Origin: Erysipelatoclostridium sp. AM42-17
GTDB lineage: Bacteria > Bacillota_I > Bacilli_A > Erysipelotrichales > Coprobacillaceae
Direction of reading: 5' to 3'
Length of the DNA stretch: 64,000 bases
NCBI RefSeq assembly: GCF_003480255.1
Contig: NZ_QUIN01000004.1
Coordinates: 1-64,000, forward strand
The notes beneath the pieces are model-generated. The model was given only the letters and a program-made list of their open reading frames with translations, was not told where the DNA came from and searched no databases. Of the stretch, positions 44,030 to 52,550 are shown piece by piece. Both the position numbers and the translations under genes were made by a program. The first letter of the stretch is position 1. Every line of letters begins with the position of its first letter.

Positions 44030-45121
44030 ATGAAAAAATTAGGATTTGGCTGTATGCGTCTGCCGATGAAAGGTGAAGACGTGGATTATGAAGAATTTAA
44101 TAAAATGATTGATTTGTATATGGCTGAGGGATTTTCATATTTTGATACAGCGCATGGTTATTTACAAGGAAAAAGTGAAACAGCATTAAGAGATTGTCTG
44201 GATGCTCGTTATCCTAGAGAAAGTTATACTTTAACAAATAAGTTATCTGTTCATTTTTTTAATAAAGAGGAAGATATACGCCCATTATTTAAGGAACAAT
44301 TAGAAAAAACAGGTTTTGATTACTTTGATTATTATTTAATGCATGCGCAAGATCAACAAATTTATCAACATTTCCAAAAATGTCATGCTTATGATGTGGT
44401 TAAACAGTTAAAAAAAGAAGGAAAGATTAAACATATCGGTATTTCTTTTCATGATCGTAGTGAAGTATTAGAACAAATACTGACAGAACATCCTGAAATC
44501 GAAGTTGTCCAAATTCAACTTAATTACGTTGATTATCATGATGCTGGTGTTCAAAGCAAAAAAGTATATGATGTATGTCGTCAATTTAATAAACCAGTAT
44601 TAATTATGGAACCTGTCAAGGGTGGTGGTTTAATTCGTTTACCAGATGAAGCAAAAAAGGTACTAGATCAGTTAAATGGAGACAGTTATGCTAGTTATGC
44701 TATTCGTTTTGCGGCTTCATTTGATGGTGTATTCCAGGTCTTATCAGGAATGAGCACTTTTGAACAAATGAAAGATAATCTTAGTTATATGAAAGATTTT
44801 GTTCCTTTTTCAAAAGATGAATATGCCGCTGTGTTTAAAGTAAGCCATATATTAAAATCCATGGGTGGTATTGCTTGTACAGGTTGTCGTTATTGTGAAG
44901 ATGGTTGTCCAAAGAAAATCAAGATACCCGATTTATTTGCTTGTTTTAATGCTAAAAAGCAATTTAATGATTGGAATAGTGATTACTATTATGGTGTCCA
45001 TACTAAATCTAATGGAAAGGCCAGTGAATGTTTACAATGTGGACAATGTCAAAGAATATGTCCACAACATTTACCTATTATTGAGTATCTTAAAGACGTA
45101 GCTATAACATTTGAAAAATAA
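44030..45121 (+). CDS. aldo/keto reductase with C-terminal ferredoxin domain
   Basis: A 363-residue fusion. An aldo/keto reductase barrel (LGFGCMRLPMKG, catalytic FDTAHGYLQGKSE, IKHIGISFH, MEPVKGGG) is followed by a two-cluster ferredoxin domain at about 283-345: CTGCRYCEDGCP and CLQCGQCQRICP. The clusters suggest electron exchange with flavodoxin or ferredoxin rather than NADPH alone. It starts nine bases after the CMD gene and ends the operon at a terminator. Confidence 0.92.
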   Translation: MKKLGFGCMRLPMKGEDVDYEEFNKMIDLYMAEGFSYFDTAHGYLQGKSETALRDCLDARYPRESYTLTNKLSVHFFNKEEDIRPLFKEQLEKTGFDYFDYYLMHAQDQQIYQHFQKCHAYDVVKQLKKEGKIKHIGISFHDRSEVLEQILTEHPEIEVVQIQLNYVDYHDAGVQSKKVYDVCRQFNKPVLIMEPVKGGGLIRLPDEAKKVLDQLNGDSYASYAIRFAASFDGVFQVLSGMSTFEQMKDNLSYMKDFVPFSKDEYAAVFKVSHILKSMGGIACTGCRYCEDGCPKKIKIPDLFACFNAKKQFNDWNSDYYYGVHTKSNGKASECLQCGQCQRICPQHLPIIEYLKDVAITFEK

Positions 45122-45150
45122 AATGATGAAGTTTATTCATCATTTTATTT
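45120..45150 (+). terminator. terminator after the AKR gene
   Basis: AAATGATGAA (45121-45130) pairs with TTCATCATTT (45136-45145) and a T-rich tail follows. Confidence 0.8.
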
Positions 45151-45182
45151 TATCAGTTATAATATTTTTAGGAGATGATTAA

Positions 45183-46079
45183 ATGTATAAACAAATGCAA
45201 TACTTTATTTCGGTAGTCAATACAAAAAGTTTTACTAAAGCAGCTGAAGAATGCTTTATTTCACAATCTGCTATATCTCAACAAATTAAATCTTTAGAAG
45301 AAGAATTAGATGTTAAACTTCTAGTAAGAAATAAAAAAGCAATTTCTTTAACACCGGCAGGAGAATATTTTTATCATCATTGTAAGGATATTGTACAAGA
45401 AGTATATGAGTTATGTAAAAAGACAAAAGAAATAGAGGAAGATGAAAATGTATTAAAAATAGGTTATCTAAGAGACTATCATGGTAAGGAGATAAGAGAG
45501 TCAATTATAGAGTTTTCTAATCTTTATCCTCATGTTTCCATTGAGTTGAAAATAGGTAATCATGAAGAATTATATAATTATTTAGTTAATGATGATTTAA
45601 ATTTAATTATTAGTGATCAAAGAAGGACTTTTCATGATGATTATATTAATTATCATCTTTTACATATGGATTGTTATGTAGAAATTTCTAATCAACATCC
45701 TTTAAGCAATCAAACAAAACTTGACGTACAAGATTTAAAAAAAGAAACGTGCATACTTGTAGCATCTAAAGAACAACAAGAAATAGAACAAGAGTTTTAT
45801 AAAAATATCATCGGTTTAAAAGGAAAATATATTTTTGTAGATGGAATAGAAGAAGCTAGATTATTGGTTACAATCAATAAAGGCTTTATGCCAATTGAAT
45901 ACGCAAATAAACCTCAACTTGCTTCAAAACAAATTAAAGCTATTCCTTTGTATCGTCATCAAAAACCAATTCAAAGAAATTATTGTGCTTTTTGGAAAAA
46001 AGAGAATTCTCAATACTATGTAGAAGAATTTGCTGAATTATTAAGAAATAAACTTAGAGAAAAACATCAAGAATCATAA
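45183..46079 (+). CDS. LysR-type transcriptional regulator
   Basis: A 298-residue LTTR: N-terminal winged helix (YFISVVNTKSFTKAAEECFISQSAISQQIKSLEEELDVKLLVRN in segments), then a linker helix and a C-terminal type 2 periplasmic-binding fold (LKIGYLRDYHGKE). The effector is unknown. It sits between the SDR operon and the flavodoxin gene, and both of these carry the same operator-like element; it has no such element itself. It is the natural candidate for their regulator. Confidence 0.92.
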   Translation: MYKQMQYFISVVNTKSFTKAAEECFISQSAISQQIKSLEEELDVKLLVRNKKAISLTPAGEYFYHHCKDIVQEVYELCKKTKEIEEDENVLKIGYLRDYHGKEIRESIIEFSNLYPHVSIELKIGNHEELYNYLVNDDLNLIISDQRRTFHDDYINYHLLHMDCYVEISNQHPLSNQTKLDVQDLKKETCILVASKEQQEIEQEFYKNIIGLKGKYIFVDGIEEARLLVTINKGFMPIEYANKPQLASKQIKAIPLYRHQKPIQRNYCAFWKKENSQYYVEEFAELLRNKLREKHQES

Positions 46080-46103
46080 TGATTAGAAAAACTTATTTAT
46101 TTC

Positions 46104-46125
46104 ATTAGTAATGAAAATTGTTTAT
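46104..46125 (+). promoter_or_regulatory. LysR-type operator, copy 2
   Basis: A 22-base element: ATTAGTAAT followed by GAAAATTGTTTAT. It matches the element at 42355-42376 at 20 of 22 positions and has the same relation to the promoter. Confidence 0.7.
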
Positions 46126-46145
46126 ATTAAGCAATCTTTTATAAT
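46118..46145 (+). promoter_or_regulatory. promoter of the flavodoxin gene
   Basis: TTGTTT (46118-46123), a 16-base spacer and TATAAT (46140-46145). The operator overlaps the -35. Confidence 0.65.
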
Positions 46146-46168
46146 GATAATGAAAGAGGTGGAATGTA

Positions 46169-46687
46169 ATGAGTAAAAATTTAATTGTTTATTTTTCTAG
46201 AAAAGGCGAAAATTATGTAGCAGGTAATATTGTTGATTTACCTCAAGGAAATTGCGAAGTTCTTGCTAAAATGATACATGAATTAATTGATAGTACGTTA
46301 TTTCAAGTAAAAACAGTACATAGTTATCCTCAAGATTATCATCAATGTACTGCTCAGGCAAAAAAAGAATTACTAAATCAAGAAAGACCTAAAATACTAG
46401 ATTATGTTCATCGGTTCAATCAATATGATCATATTATCTTATGTTATCCTAACTGGTGGTCTACAATGCCGATGGCTATGTTTACTTTTTTACAAACACA
46501 TGATACAACTGGTAAGCATATTTATCCATTATGCAGCCATGAAGGCAGTGGTATGGGCGTAAGTGAAAATGATATAAAAAAATTATGTCCTCAAGCTATC
46601 GTTCATCAAGGACTTGCAATTAGAGGTAGCCAAGTACATGATAGTTTACAAGAGGTTAAGGATTGGTTAAATGCTAATCATTTATAA
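46169..46687 (+). CDS. flavodoxin family protein
   Basis: A 172-residue flavodoxin-like protein: FMN phosphate-loop region LIVYFSRKGENYV, YDHIILCYPNWWSTMPMAMFTFL (the second FMN loop) and SHEGSGMGVSENDIKKLCP. It carries electrons or reduces small substrates. It is a single-gene unit with its own LysR-type element and terminator. It is probably the redox partner of the SDR/AKR operon. AAAGAGGTGGA precedes the ATG. Confidence 0.92.
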   Translation: MSKNLIVYFSRKGENYVAGNIVDLPQGNCEVLAKMIHELIDSTLFQVKTVHSYPQDYHQCTAQAKKELLNQERPKILDYVHRFNQYDHIILCYPNWWSTMPMAMFTFLQTHDTTGKHIYPLCSHEGSGMGVSENDIKKLCPQAIVHQGLAIRGSQVHDSLQEVKDWLNANHL

Positions 46688-46713
46688 GCGTTCACATAAG
46701 TGAGCGCTTTTTT
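46686..46713 (+). terminator. terminator after flavodoxin gene
   Basis: AAGCGTTCAC (46686-46695) pairs with GTGAGCGCTT (46700-46709), with one G-T pair, followed by T6. Confidence 0.86.
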
Positions 46714-46836
46714 GAACTTTTAATTCTTGTTTTGAAAAATATAATAAAAGAATGATGAACTTTTTTTCCTACTTATTGTATAAAACTATGGATTGTATAT
46801 CTAGTGTGATATAAAAAGAGTGAAAGGAAGATGTAT

Positions 46837-47289
46837 ATGAATCAAGAAGAACTTTTGCAATTAGAAAATGAATTATCTTTTGAGTCATTTTGCCATAAAG
46901 ATGCTTTTTATGTTGGTCAAATGATAATAAAAAAAATAACCCAAGAACGATTAAAACCTGTTAGAATAAGAGTAGTGATGAATCACGATATTGTTTTTCA
47001 ATACTTGATGGATGGTAAAACAGGAACAAAGTGGTTAGATTATAAACAAAATACATTAGAAAAATATCAACATAGTACTTATTATGTGTACAAACAACAT
47101 CAAGATGATCAGTTGTTTCAAGATGAAGAATTAAAAAAAGGATATGTGATATGTGGTGGTGGTTTTCCACTTATTGTTAAGCATCAAATAATCGGCGGCA
47201 TCTACGTTTCCGGTCTTGAACATGATCAAGATCATCAAGTAATTGTAGATGTTTTAAAGGAGTATAAAAATGAAAGCATTAGTAAGTGA
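46837..47289 (+). CDS. UPF0303 / HbpS-GlcG family protein
   Basis: A 150-residue protein of the UPF0303 (HbpS-like) fold. It has an N-terminal helix with ELSFESFCHKDAFYVGQMI, then VRIRVVMNHDIVFQYLMDG, and a C-terminal ICGGGFPLIVKHQIIGGIYVSG. This is the alpha/beta scaffold seen in GlcG and HbpS. Family members are found in sugar-acid and propanediol gene clusters, but the reaction is not settled. The second ATG (46837) has better spacing to AAAGGAAG than the one at 46831. It overlaps the next gene by 20 bases. Confidence 0.78.
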   Translation: MNQEELLQLENELSFESFCHKDAFYVGQMIIKKITQERLKPVRIRVVMNHDIVFQYLMDGKTGTKWLDYKQNTLEKYQHSTYYVYKQHQDDQLFQDEELKKGYVICGGGFPLIVKHQIIGGIYVSGLEHDQDHQVIVDVLKEYKNESISK

Positions 47290-48001
47290 TATAGATCATA
47301 CTTTAGTCTTTGATGGACGAATTAAAGAAGATGATGAAAAGGCAATAAAAAAATATCAAAAAAATCATTTATTTGGCGTGTGTACAGGCAGACCGTTATG
47401 TGCTTTAGATGATGTAAAAAAATTAGATTTAGATTTTTATATTTTATCTACTGGAGCTTTAATTCTCGACAAAAGAATGAATATAATCCAACATACCCCT
47501 ATGAATAAAGAAACAGCAAAAAATATCTTTTTAGATTATTTTAATCAAGCAGATATGATTATTCAAACAGGGAATAGAGATATCTTTTATGCAACGTTTA
47601 ATGAAGAAAATCATTCATATTGTCAAATTGTACATCATTTTAAAGAAGTAGAACACGAAGTTATTTATAGCGTTTCTTTGATTTTTAAAGATGAGATGAC
47701 AACAAAAAAAGAATTAGATTCAATTTATCGTTATGGCGACGTTATGCCTTTTCAAAATAAAAATTCTATTGATATAGTTAGTAAAGATTGTTCTAAAGGA
47801 CAAGGTATTAAAGAAATTAAAAAGGCATTACAAATAGAACATATCAGTGGTATAGGGGATTCATACAATGATCTTCCGTTATTTGAGGCAAGTGATTATT
47901 GTTTTACATTTCATAGTTCACCATCTGATTTAAAGGATAAAGTTGATGTATGTGTTAATAACATTGAAGAAGCGATTGGATTGTTAGAAGGTGTGGAATA
48001 A
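47270..48001 (+). CDS. HAD-superfamily Cof-type hydrolase
   Basis: A 243-residue HAD IIB protein: motif I SDIDHTLVF (D7, D9, with His in place of Gly), motif II VCTGR, Lys in CSKGQGIKEI and motif IV GIGDSYNDLPLF. The cap domain is shorter than in the neighbouring HAD proteins. AAAGGAGT lies inside the preceding gene. Its stop overlaps the next start (TAATG), so these genes are translated together. Confidence 0.87.
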   Translation: MKALVSDIDHTLVFDGRIKEDDEKAIKKYQKNHLFGVCTGRPLCALDDVKKLDLDFYILSTGALILDKRMNIIQHTPMNKETAKNIFLDYFNQADMIIQTGNRDIFYATFNEENHSYCQIVHHFKEVEHEVIYSVSLIFKDEMTTKKELDSIYRYGDVMPFQNKNSIDIVSKDCSKGQGIKEIKKALQIEHISGIGDSYNDLPLFEASDYCFTFHSSPSDLKDKVDVCVNNIEEAIGLLEGVE

Positions 48002-48792
48002 TGGAAAAGAAATGTTTTTTCTTTGATATTGATGGAACTTTAACGATAAAAGAAACAGGGGAAGTACCCTTATCAGTGAAAGAAACAATAAAGAAACTAA
48101 AAGAAAAGGGACATTTTGTTTGTATTGCGAGTGGCAGAGCTTATTATAAAGTTAAGGATTTTGCCCGTGAAATGGGGATTGATTATGTTGTGGCTAATGG
48201 TGGGGCAGCTTTGGCTGATCATGGAAAATTAGTTGAAAATGAACCATTAAATCGTGAAAAAGCATTAGCATTATGCAAACAAGCTAAAGAGTTAGGTTGT
48301 GGTGTATTGGTTGCTTTCGACGACAGTATTAAAGTTATGATGAATGATCATCAATTTATTGAACAGGTAGGTAAGCGGCAAGAACCTACAGAATACATTT
48401 ACGATCCAAAATTATCTTTTGATAAGTTGGAAAACATTTACAAAGTTTATGTGGCTATTAGTCAAGAGGATGAACCTTTACTTACAACAAGAAAAGAATT
48501 AGGCTATTTAAGATTTGTTCCTTCTTATTTGACTTTTCAACATGATAAAAAAGATCAAGGTATTAAAAAAATGATAGACTATATTGGTGGTAGAGATGAT
48601 CAAGTTGTCGTCTTTGGTGATGATACTAATGATATAATTATGTTTAAAGATGAATGGACAAAAATAGCCATGGGCAATGCGTGTTCGAGTTTAAAAGATA
48701 AAGCGGATTTTATTACAAAAGAAAATAAAGATGATGGCATAGCGTATGCTTGTCAATATTTTGGATGGATAGACAAGGAGGAAGAAATATGA
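48001..48792 (+). CDS. HAD-superfamily Cof-type hydrolase
   Basis: A 263-residue HAD IIB protein: FFDIDGTLTI (D9, D11), ASGRAYYK, Lys in QHDKKDQGIKKM and VFGDDTNDIIMF. It resembles the HAD protein at 40682 in layout more than its direct upstream neighbour. It likely dephosphorylates a sugar phosphate made or used by the two oxidoreductases that follow. It overlaps the next gene by four bases after the AAGGAGG signal. Confidence 0.88.
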   Translation: MEKKCFFFDIDGTLTIKETGEVPLSVKETIKKLKEKGHFVCIASGRAYYKVKDFAREMGIDYVVANGGAALADHGKLVENEPLNREKALALCKQAKELGCGVLVAFDDSIKVMMNDHQFIEQVGKRQEPTEYIYDPKLSFDKLENIYKVYVAISQEDEPLLTTRKELGYLRFVPSYLTFQHDKKDQGIKKMIDYIGGRDDQVVVFGDDTNDIIMFKDEWTKIAMGNACSSLKDKADFITKENKDDGIAYACQYFGWIDKEEEI

Positions 48793-49766
48793 AATTAGGA
48801 ATATTAGGTACAGGAATGATTGTCAAAGATTTAATGACAACTTATGATGAATTAAACATTGAAAAGACTGTTATTTTGTCGACAGAAAATACATTGGAAG
48901 AAACTGAAAAAATGATTAAGGAACATCATTTTGATGGATATTATTTAGATTATGATGAACTTTTAGATAGTGATATTGATACTATTTATGTAGCTTTACC
49001 TAATCATTTGCATTATAGTTTTGCTAAAAAAGCATTAGAAAAGGGAAAGCATGTTATTATTGAAAAACCAATTACTGCAAATAGTCAGGAATTGAAGGAA
49101 TTAATTGATATTGCCCAAAAGAGCCATTGTATGATTTTTGAGGCAATGAATTTACACTATACACCAGCATTTCTTTCTTTAAAAGCAGATTTAAAAAAAT
49201 TAGGAGATATAAAAATTGTTTCATTTAACTATTCTCAATATTCTTCACGTTATAATGCATTTAAAGAAGGAACGATTTTACCAGCGTTTGATTATCATAA
49301 AGCCGGAGGGGCTTTGATGGATTTAAATGTTTATAATATTCATGCTTTAATTGATTTATTTGGTAAACCAGTTTCACATCGTTACATGGCTAATATTGAA
49401 AATAAGATTGATACCAGTGGGATGATGACTTTTGATTATGGTAACTTTAAAGCATTATGCATTGGTGCTAAAGATTGTAAAGCACCTTTAATGAATACTA
49501 TTCAAGGTAATCAGGCGGCTATTGTTGTTAAAGCACCACTAAGTCAGATGACAGAATATGAAATATGCTATAATGATGGAACAAGTGAAATAAAAACATT
49601 CGAGAAAAAACATCGTTTAATCTATGAATTTAAAGAATTTATAAAAATGATTGAAGAAAATAACCATACGAAGCAACAAGAAATGTTAGAACTTTCATTA
49701 TTAATTTCAAAATTAATGGAAGAAGGTAGAAAACAAGAAGGGATCGTGTTTGATAATGATAGATAA
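48789..49766 (+). CDS. Gfo/Idh/MocA family oxidoreductase
   Basis: A 325-residue NAD(P)-dependent oxidoreductase: Rossmann motif KLGILGTGMIVKDL (GxGxxx), DTIYVALPNHLHYSFAKKALEKGKHVIIEKPIT (the conserved EKP lysine near 93), and C-terminal sheet with HKAGGALMDLNVYNIHALIDLFG carrying the His. It acts on a sugar, inositol or sugar acid that cannot be specified. The start after AAGGAGGAAGAA is at 48789, not the earlier in-frame 48750. It overlaps the next gene by 11 bases. Confidence 0.9.
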   Translation: MKLGILGTGMIVKDLMTTYDELNIEKTVILSTENTLEETEKMIKEHHFDGYYLDYDELLDSDIDTIYVALPNHLHYSFAKKALEKGKHVIIEKPITANSQELKELIDIAQKSHCMIFEAMNLHYTPAFLSLKADLKKLGDIKIVSFNYSQYSSRYNAFKEGTILPAFDYHKAGGALMDLNVYNIHALIDLFGKPVSHRYMANIENKIDTSGMMTFDYGNFKALCIGAKDCKAPLMNTIQGNQAAIVVKAPLSQMTEYEICYNDGTSEIKTFEKKHRLIYEFKEFIKMIEENNHTKQQEMLELSLLISKLMEEGRKQEGIVFDNDR

Positions 49767-50787
49767 TAAAATTGTATTAGGATATATTGGCAATGGTAAA
49801 AGTACAAATAGATATCATTTACCTTTTGTCATGCAAAGAAAAGATAAATTTATTGTTAAGACTATTTATAATCCGCATATTCATCATGATATATGGGAAC
49901 AAATTGAAGGAGTTCATTATACTGAAAATCAAGATGATATCTTTTTAGATGATGAAATTGATATGGTTGTTGTATGTACCGGACATCATTTTCATTATGA
50001 ATATAGTAAAAAAGCTTTAGAAGCAGGTAAACATGTTCTATGTGAAAAGCCATTTATGGAAAATAGCCAACAGGCAAAAGAAATTTTTGAATTAGCTAAA
50101 GAAAAAGGATTATACTGTTCAGCTTATCAAAACAGAAGATATGATAGTGACTTTTTAACTGTTCAAAAAGTAATTGAATCAGGGAAATTAGGAGATTTAT
50201 TAGAGTTAGAAATGCATTTTGATTATTATCGACCTGAAATACCTGAAAGTGTTCATCAGTTTGATCCAGCAATGTCTTATTTATATGGGCATGGTTGTCA
50301 TACATTAGATCAAGTCATTTCTTATTTTGGTATGCCTGATTATGTTCATTATGATGTAAGACAACTACTTGGTGCAGGTAGAATGAATGATTATTTTGAC
50401 TTAGATTTATATTATGGTAAATTAAAAGTATCAGTTAAATCTTCTTATTTTAGGGTTAAATCACGTCCTTCTTTTATTGTTTATGGTAAAAAAGGAATGT
50501 TTGTAAAAGAAACAAAAGATCGTCAAGAAGAACACTTAAAATTATTTTATATGCCTGATCATCAAGATTTTGGTAAAGATTTACCAGAACATTTTGGAAT
50601 TTTGACATATTATGATGATCAAGGAGGCTATCATGAAGAAAAAGTCCCATCAGTAGATGGGGACTATGGGCGTGTTTATGATGGAATTTATGAAAGTATT
50701 GTTCATGGTAAAGAACAAGTCATTCAACCTTGGCAAACATTATTACAAATGGAAATGCTTGAACAAGGTGTTAGTAAACTTAAATAA
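49756..50787 (+). CDS. Gfo/Idh/MocA family oxidoreductase
   Basis: A 343-residue paralogue of the previous product: KIVLGYIGNGKSTNRYH, DMVVVCTGHHFHYEYSKKALEAGKHVLCEKPFM with the EKP lysine, and YLYGHGCHTLDQVISYFG. The Rossmann glycine motif is GYIGNGKS, a variant typical of the YhhX/YdgJ-like branch. The pairing suggests two consecutive steps of oxidation and reduction, as in hexose epimerisation. Its stop is directly next to that of the convergent RpiR gene, with no space for a terminator between. Confidence 0.9.
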   Translation: MIDNKIVLGYIGNGKSTNRYHLPFVMQRKDKFIVKTIYNPHIHHDIWEQIEGVHYTENQDDIFLDDEIDMVVVCTGHHFHYEYSKKALEAGKHVLCEKPFMENSQQAKEIFELAKEKGLYCSAYQNRRYDSDFLTVQKVIESGKLGDLLELEMHFDYYRPEIPESVHQFDPAMSYLYGHGCHTLDQVISYFGMPDYVHYDVRQLLGAGRMNDYFDLDLYYGKLKVSVKSSYFRVKSRPSFIVYGKKGMFVKETKDRQEEHLKLFYMPDHQDFGKDLPEHFGILTYYDDQGGYHEEKVPSVDGDYGRVYDGIYESIVHGKEQVIQPWQTLLQMEMLEQGVSKLK

Positions 50788-51579
50788 TTATTGATGATTA
50801 TAAATAATGGCAAAGATGATATTAAGAATATATTGTATAGCAAACTGAGAATAAAAAGTGGCTATCTTATATTCTTTTTCTTCATTTGGAATCATAATTT
50901 TGTGTAGGCATTGACGAATGATAGGGTTAGATTGATTAGCAGTAATGATGATTGTTTCTATATTTTTTTGATGACATATTTGAATACATTGGTTTAATAC
51001 ATCATTTTTACCACCGTAGCTAACAAATAAAGCACAATCTCCTTTTTTTAAAGATTGCGAAATAAAAAGTTCTTCATGATCAGCAGTAGCAAGAATTGGA
51101 TAATAATTAATTTTAATCATTTTATTAATAAAAGCTTTGGTTGTAAATTTAGTATCACCGATAGCATAAATGAAAATTCTATTAGCGTTCATTAATACTT
51201 CTGCAACTTGAATTAATTCTTCTTTATTTATTTGTGATTGGATGAGTTTAATACTCTCGTTATATAAAGAATACATGTTATCTATGATTTCATATGATGT
51301 TTGGTTAAACTGAAAAGGAATACTATAACTTACTTTTTTTGATATGTATTTATTTGATTCAATTTCTTTTACTAATTGAACTTTTAATTGTTTAAAACCT
51401 GAAAAAGATAATTTTTTACATAATCTAATAATGGATGCATTAGAAGAAAAGGTTTGTTTAGATAATTCATTTATTGTTAGGGTGTCAATCTGATCTAAAT
51501 GTTCTAAAAGATAGTTTATAATATGATATTCTGTTTCTGTAAAGAAATCTTTTTGTTTTAATTGTTGTAATAGTGTCAT
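50788..51579 (-). CDS. RpiR/MurR family transcriptional regulator
   Basis: A 263-residue regulator: N-terminal HTH_6 domain (TETEYHIINYLLEHLDQIDTL, TFSSNASIIRLCKKLSFSGFKQLK) and C-terminal SIS sugar-phosphate-binding domain (IFIYAIGDTKFTTKAF, CALFVSYGGKNDVL). Such proteins sense phosphorylated sugars. It probably controls the neighbouring oxidoreductase/HAD genes or the transporter behind it on the same strand. The stop codons of this gene and the plus-strand oxidoreductase are adjacent. Confidence 0.92.
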   Translation of the reverse strand: MTLLQQLKQKDFFTETEYHIINYLLEHLDQIDTLTINELSKQTFSSNASIIRLCKKLSFSGFKQLKVQLVKEIESNKYISKKVSYSIPFQFNQTSYEIIDNMYSLYNESIKLIQSQINKEELIQVAEVLMNANRIFIYAIGDTKFTTKAFINKMIKINYYPILATADHEELFISQSLKKGDCALFVSYGGKNDVLNQCIQICHQKNIETIIITANQSNPIIRQCLHKIMIPNEEKEYKIATFYSQFAIQYILNIIFAIIYNHQ

Positions 51580-51593
51580 TTTATCACCTCATA

Positions 51594-52451
51594 TTAAAAT
51601 AGCATCAGCATTGTTCCAACAACAATAACAATGAGTCCTACTAATGCTTTAAAAGATAATTTTTCATGAAAAACCAAATAAGAAAATAGAACAGTGACCA
51701 ATATGCTTAATTTGTCGATAGGGACAACGACACTAGCTAATCCATCTTGTAATGCCTTATAATAACATAACCAACTTGCACCAGTAGCAAGGCCAGATAA
51801 ACAAATAAAAACAAGCTCTTTTTTATTGATTGACGAAACTTCATTTTGTTTACCACTGACAAAAACCATCATCCAAGACATGATTAATACGATAACAGTA
51901 CGAATAGCTGTTCCTAGATTTGATTCAATATGAGTAATACCGATTTTGCCTAAAATGGCTGTAAGACTTGCAAAAACAGCAGAACCTATAGCGTACAATA
52001 ACCATTTGTTACCTGTTGTTTGATGTGTATTTTGTTTTTTTTCAATCATTAAAAATGTACCTGTTAAAATCAAAATCATGCCGATCACTTTAAATAAAGA
52101 AACTTGTTCTTGAAGAATGATAAAGGCTAAAAGAGTTGTTAAAACAGTGCTTGTTTTATCGATGGGAACAACTTTGTTAATGTCACCTAATTGTAGGGCA
52201 CGATAATAACATAACCAGCTTGCTCCAGTAGCAAGTCCTGATAAAATAAGAAAAAATAAAGTTTTTGTGTCAATTTGATAAATTTCATTTTGACTATGAA
52301 CAATAAATACCATAATCCATGAAAAAATTAATACAACGATTGTACGAATGGCAGTAGCTAAGGTAGAATCTGTTTTTTTGATACCACATTTAGCTAAAAT
52401 AGATGTAAGACCTGCAAAAGCAGCAGAACCTACTGCGAATAAAATCCACAT
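51594..52451 (-). CDS. EamA/DMT family transporter with two near-identical halves
   Basis: A 285-residue protein with ten predicted membrane helices made of two EamA units. The halves are unusually alike: LSGLATGASWLCYYRALQ near 75 and LSGLATGASWLCYYKALQ near 225, and TAIRTIVVLIFSW against TAIRTVIVLIMSW. The DNA of the two is also alike (see repeat entries). It probably exports or imports a metabolite in the drug/metabolite superfamily. It lies 14 bases upstream of rpiR, so it is likely in the same transcript. Confidence 0.9.
   Translation of the reverse strand: MWILFAVGSAAFAGLTSILAKCGIKKTDSTLATAIRTIVVLIFSWIMVFIVHSQNEIYQIDTKTLFFLILSGLATGASWLCYYRALQLGDINKVVPIDKTSTVLTTLLAFIILQEQVSLFKVIGMILILTGTFLMIEKKQNTHQTTGNKWLLYAIGSAVFASLTAILGKIGITHIESNLGTAIRTVIVLIMSWMMVFVSGKQNEVSSINKKELVFICLSGLATGASWLCYYKALQDGLASVVVPIDKLSILVTVLFSYLVFHEKLSFKALVGLIVIVVGTMLMLF
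51759..51800 (-). repeat. internal repeat copy A of the EamA gene
   Basis: 42 bases matching 52203-52244 at 38 positions. Both encode SGLATGASWLCYY, so the duplication is visible at DNA level. Confidence 0.8.
52203..52244 (-). repeat. internal repeat copy B of the EamA gene
   Basis: Direct repeat partner of 51759-51800, spaced 444 bases, an exact multiple of three, inside the same gene. Confidence 0.8.
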
Positions 52452-52550
52452 AAAATCCCTTCTTTCAAAATAATATATACACCTTTTATAATGAAATGCA
52501 ATCCTAAATATGTTATTTTTATTATTAGAAAAGATATTGAGGTAATAAAA

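Noticed and set aside
44865..45101. plus-strand ORF within the ferredoxin tail of the aldo/keto reductase
   Set aside because: Out-of-frame reading of the cysteine-rich region; the AKR frame is intact.
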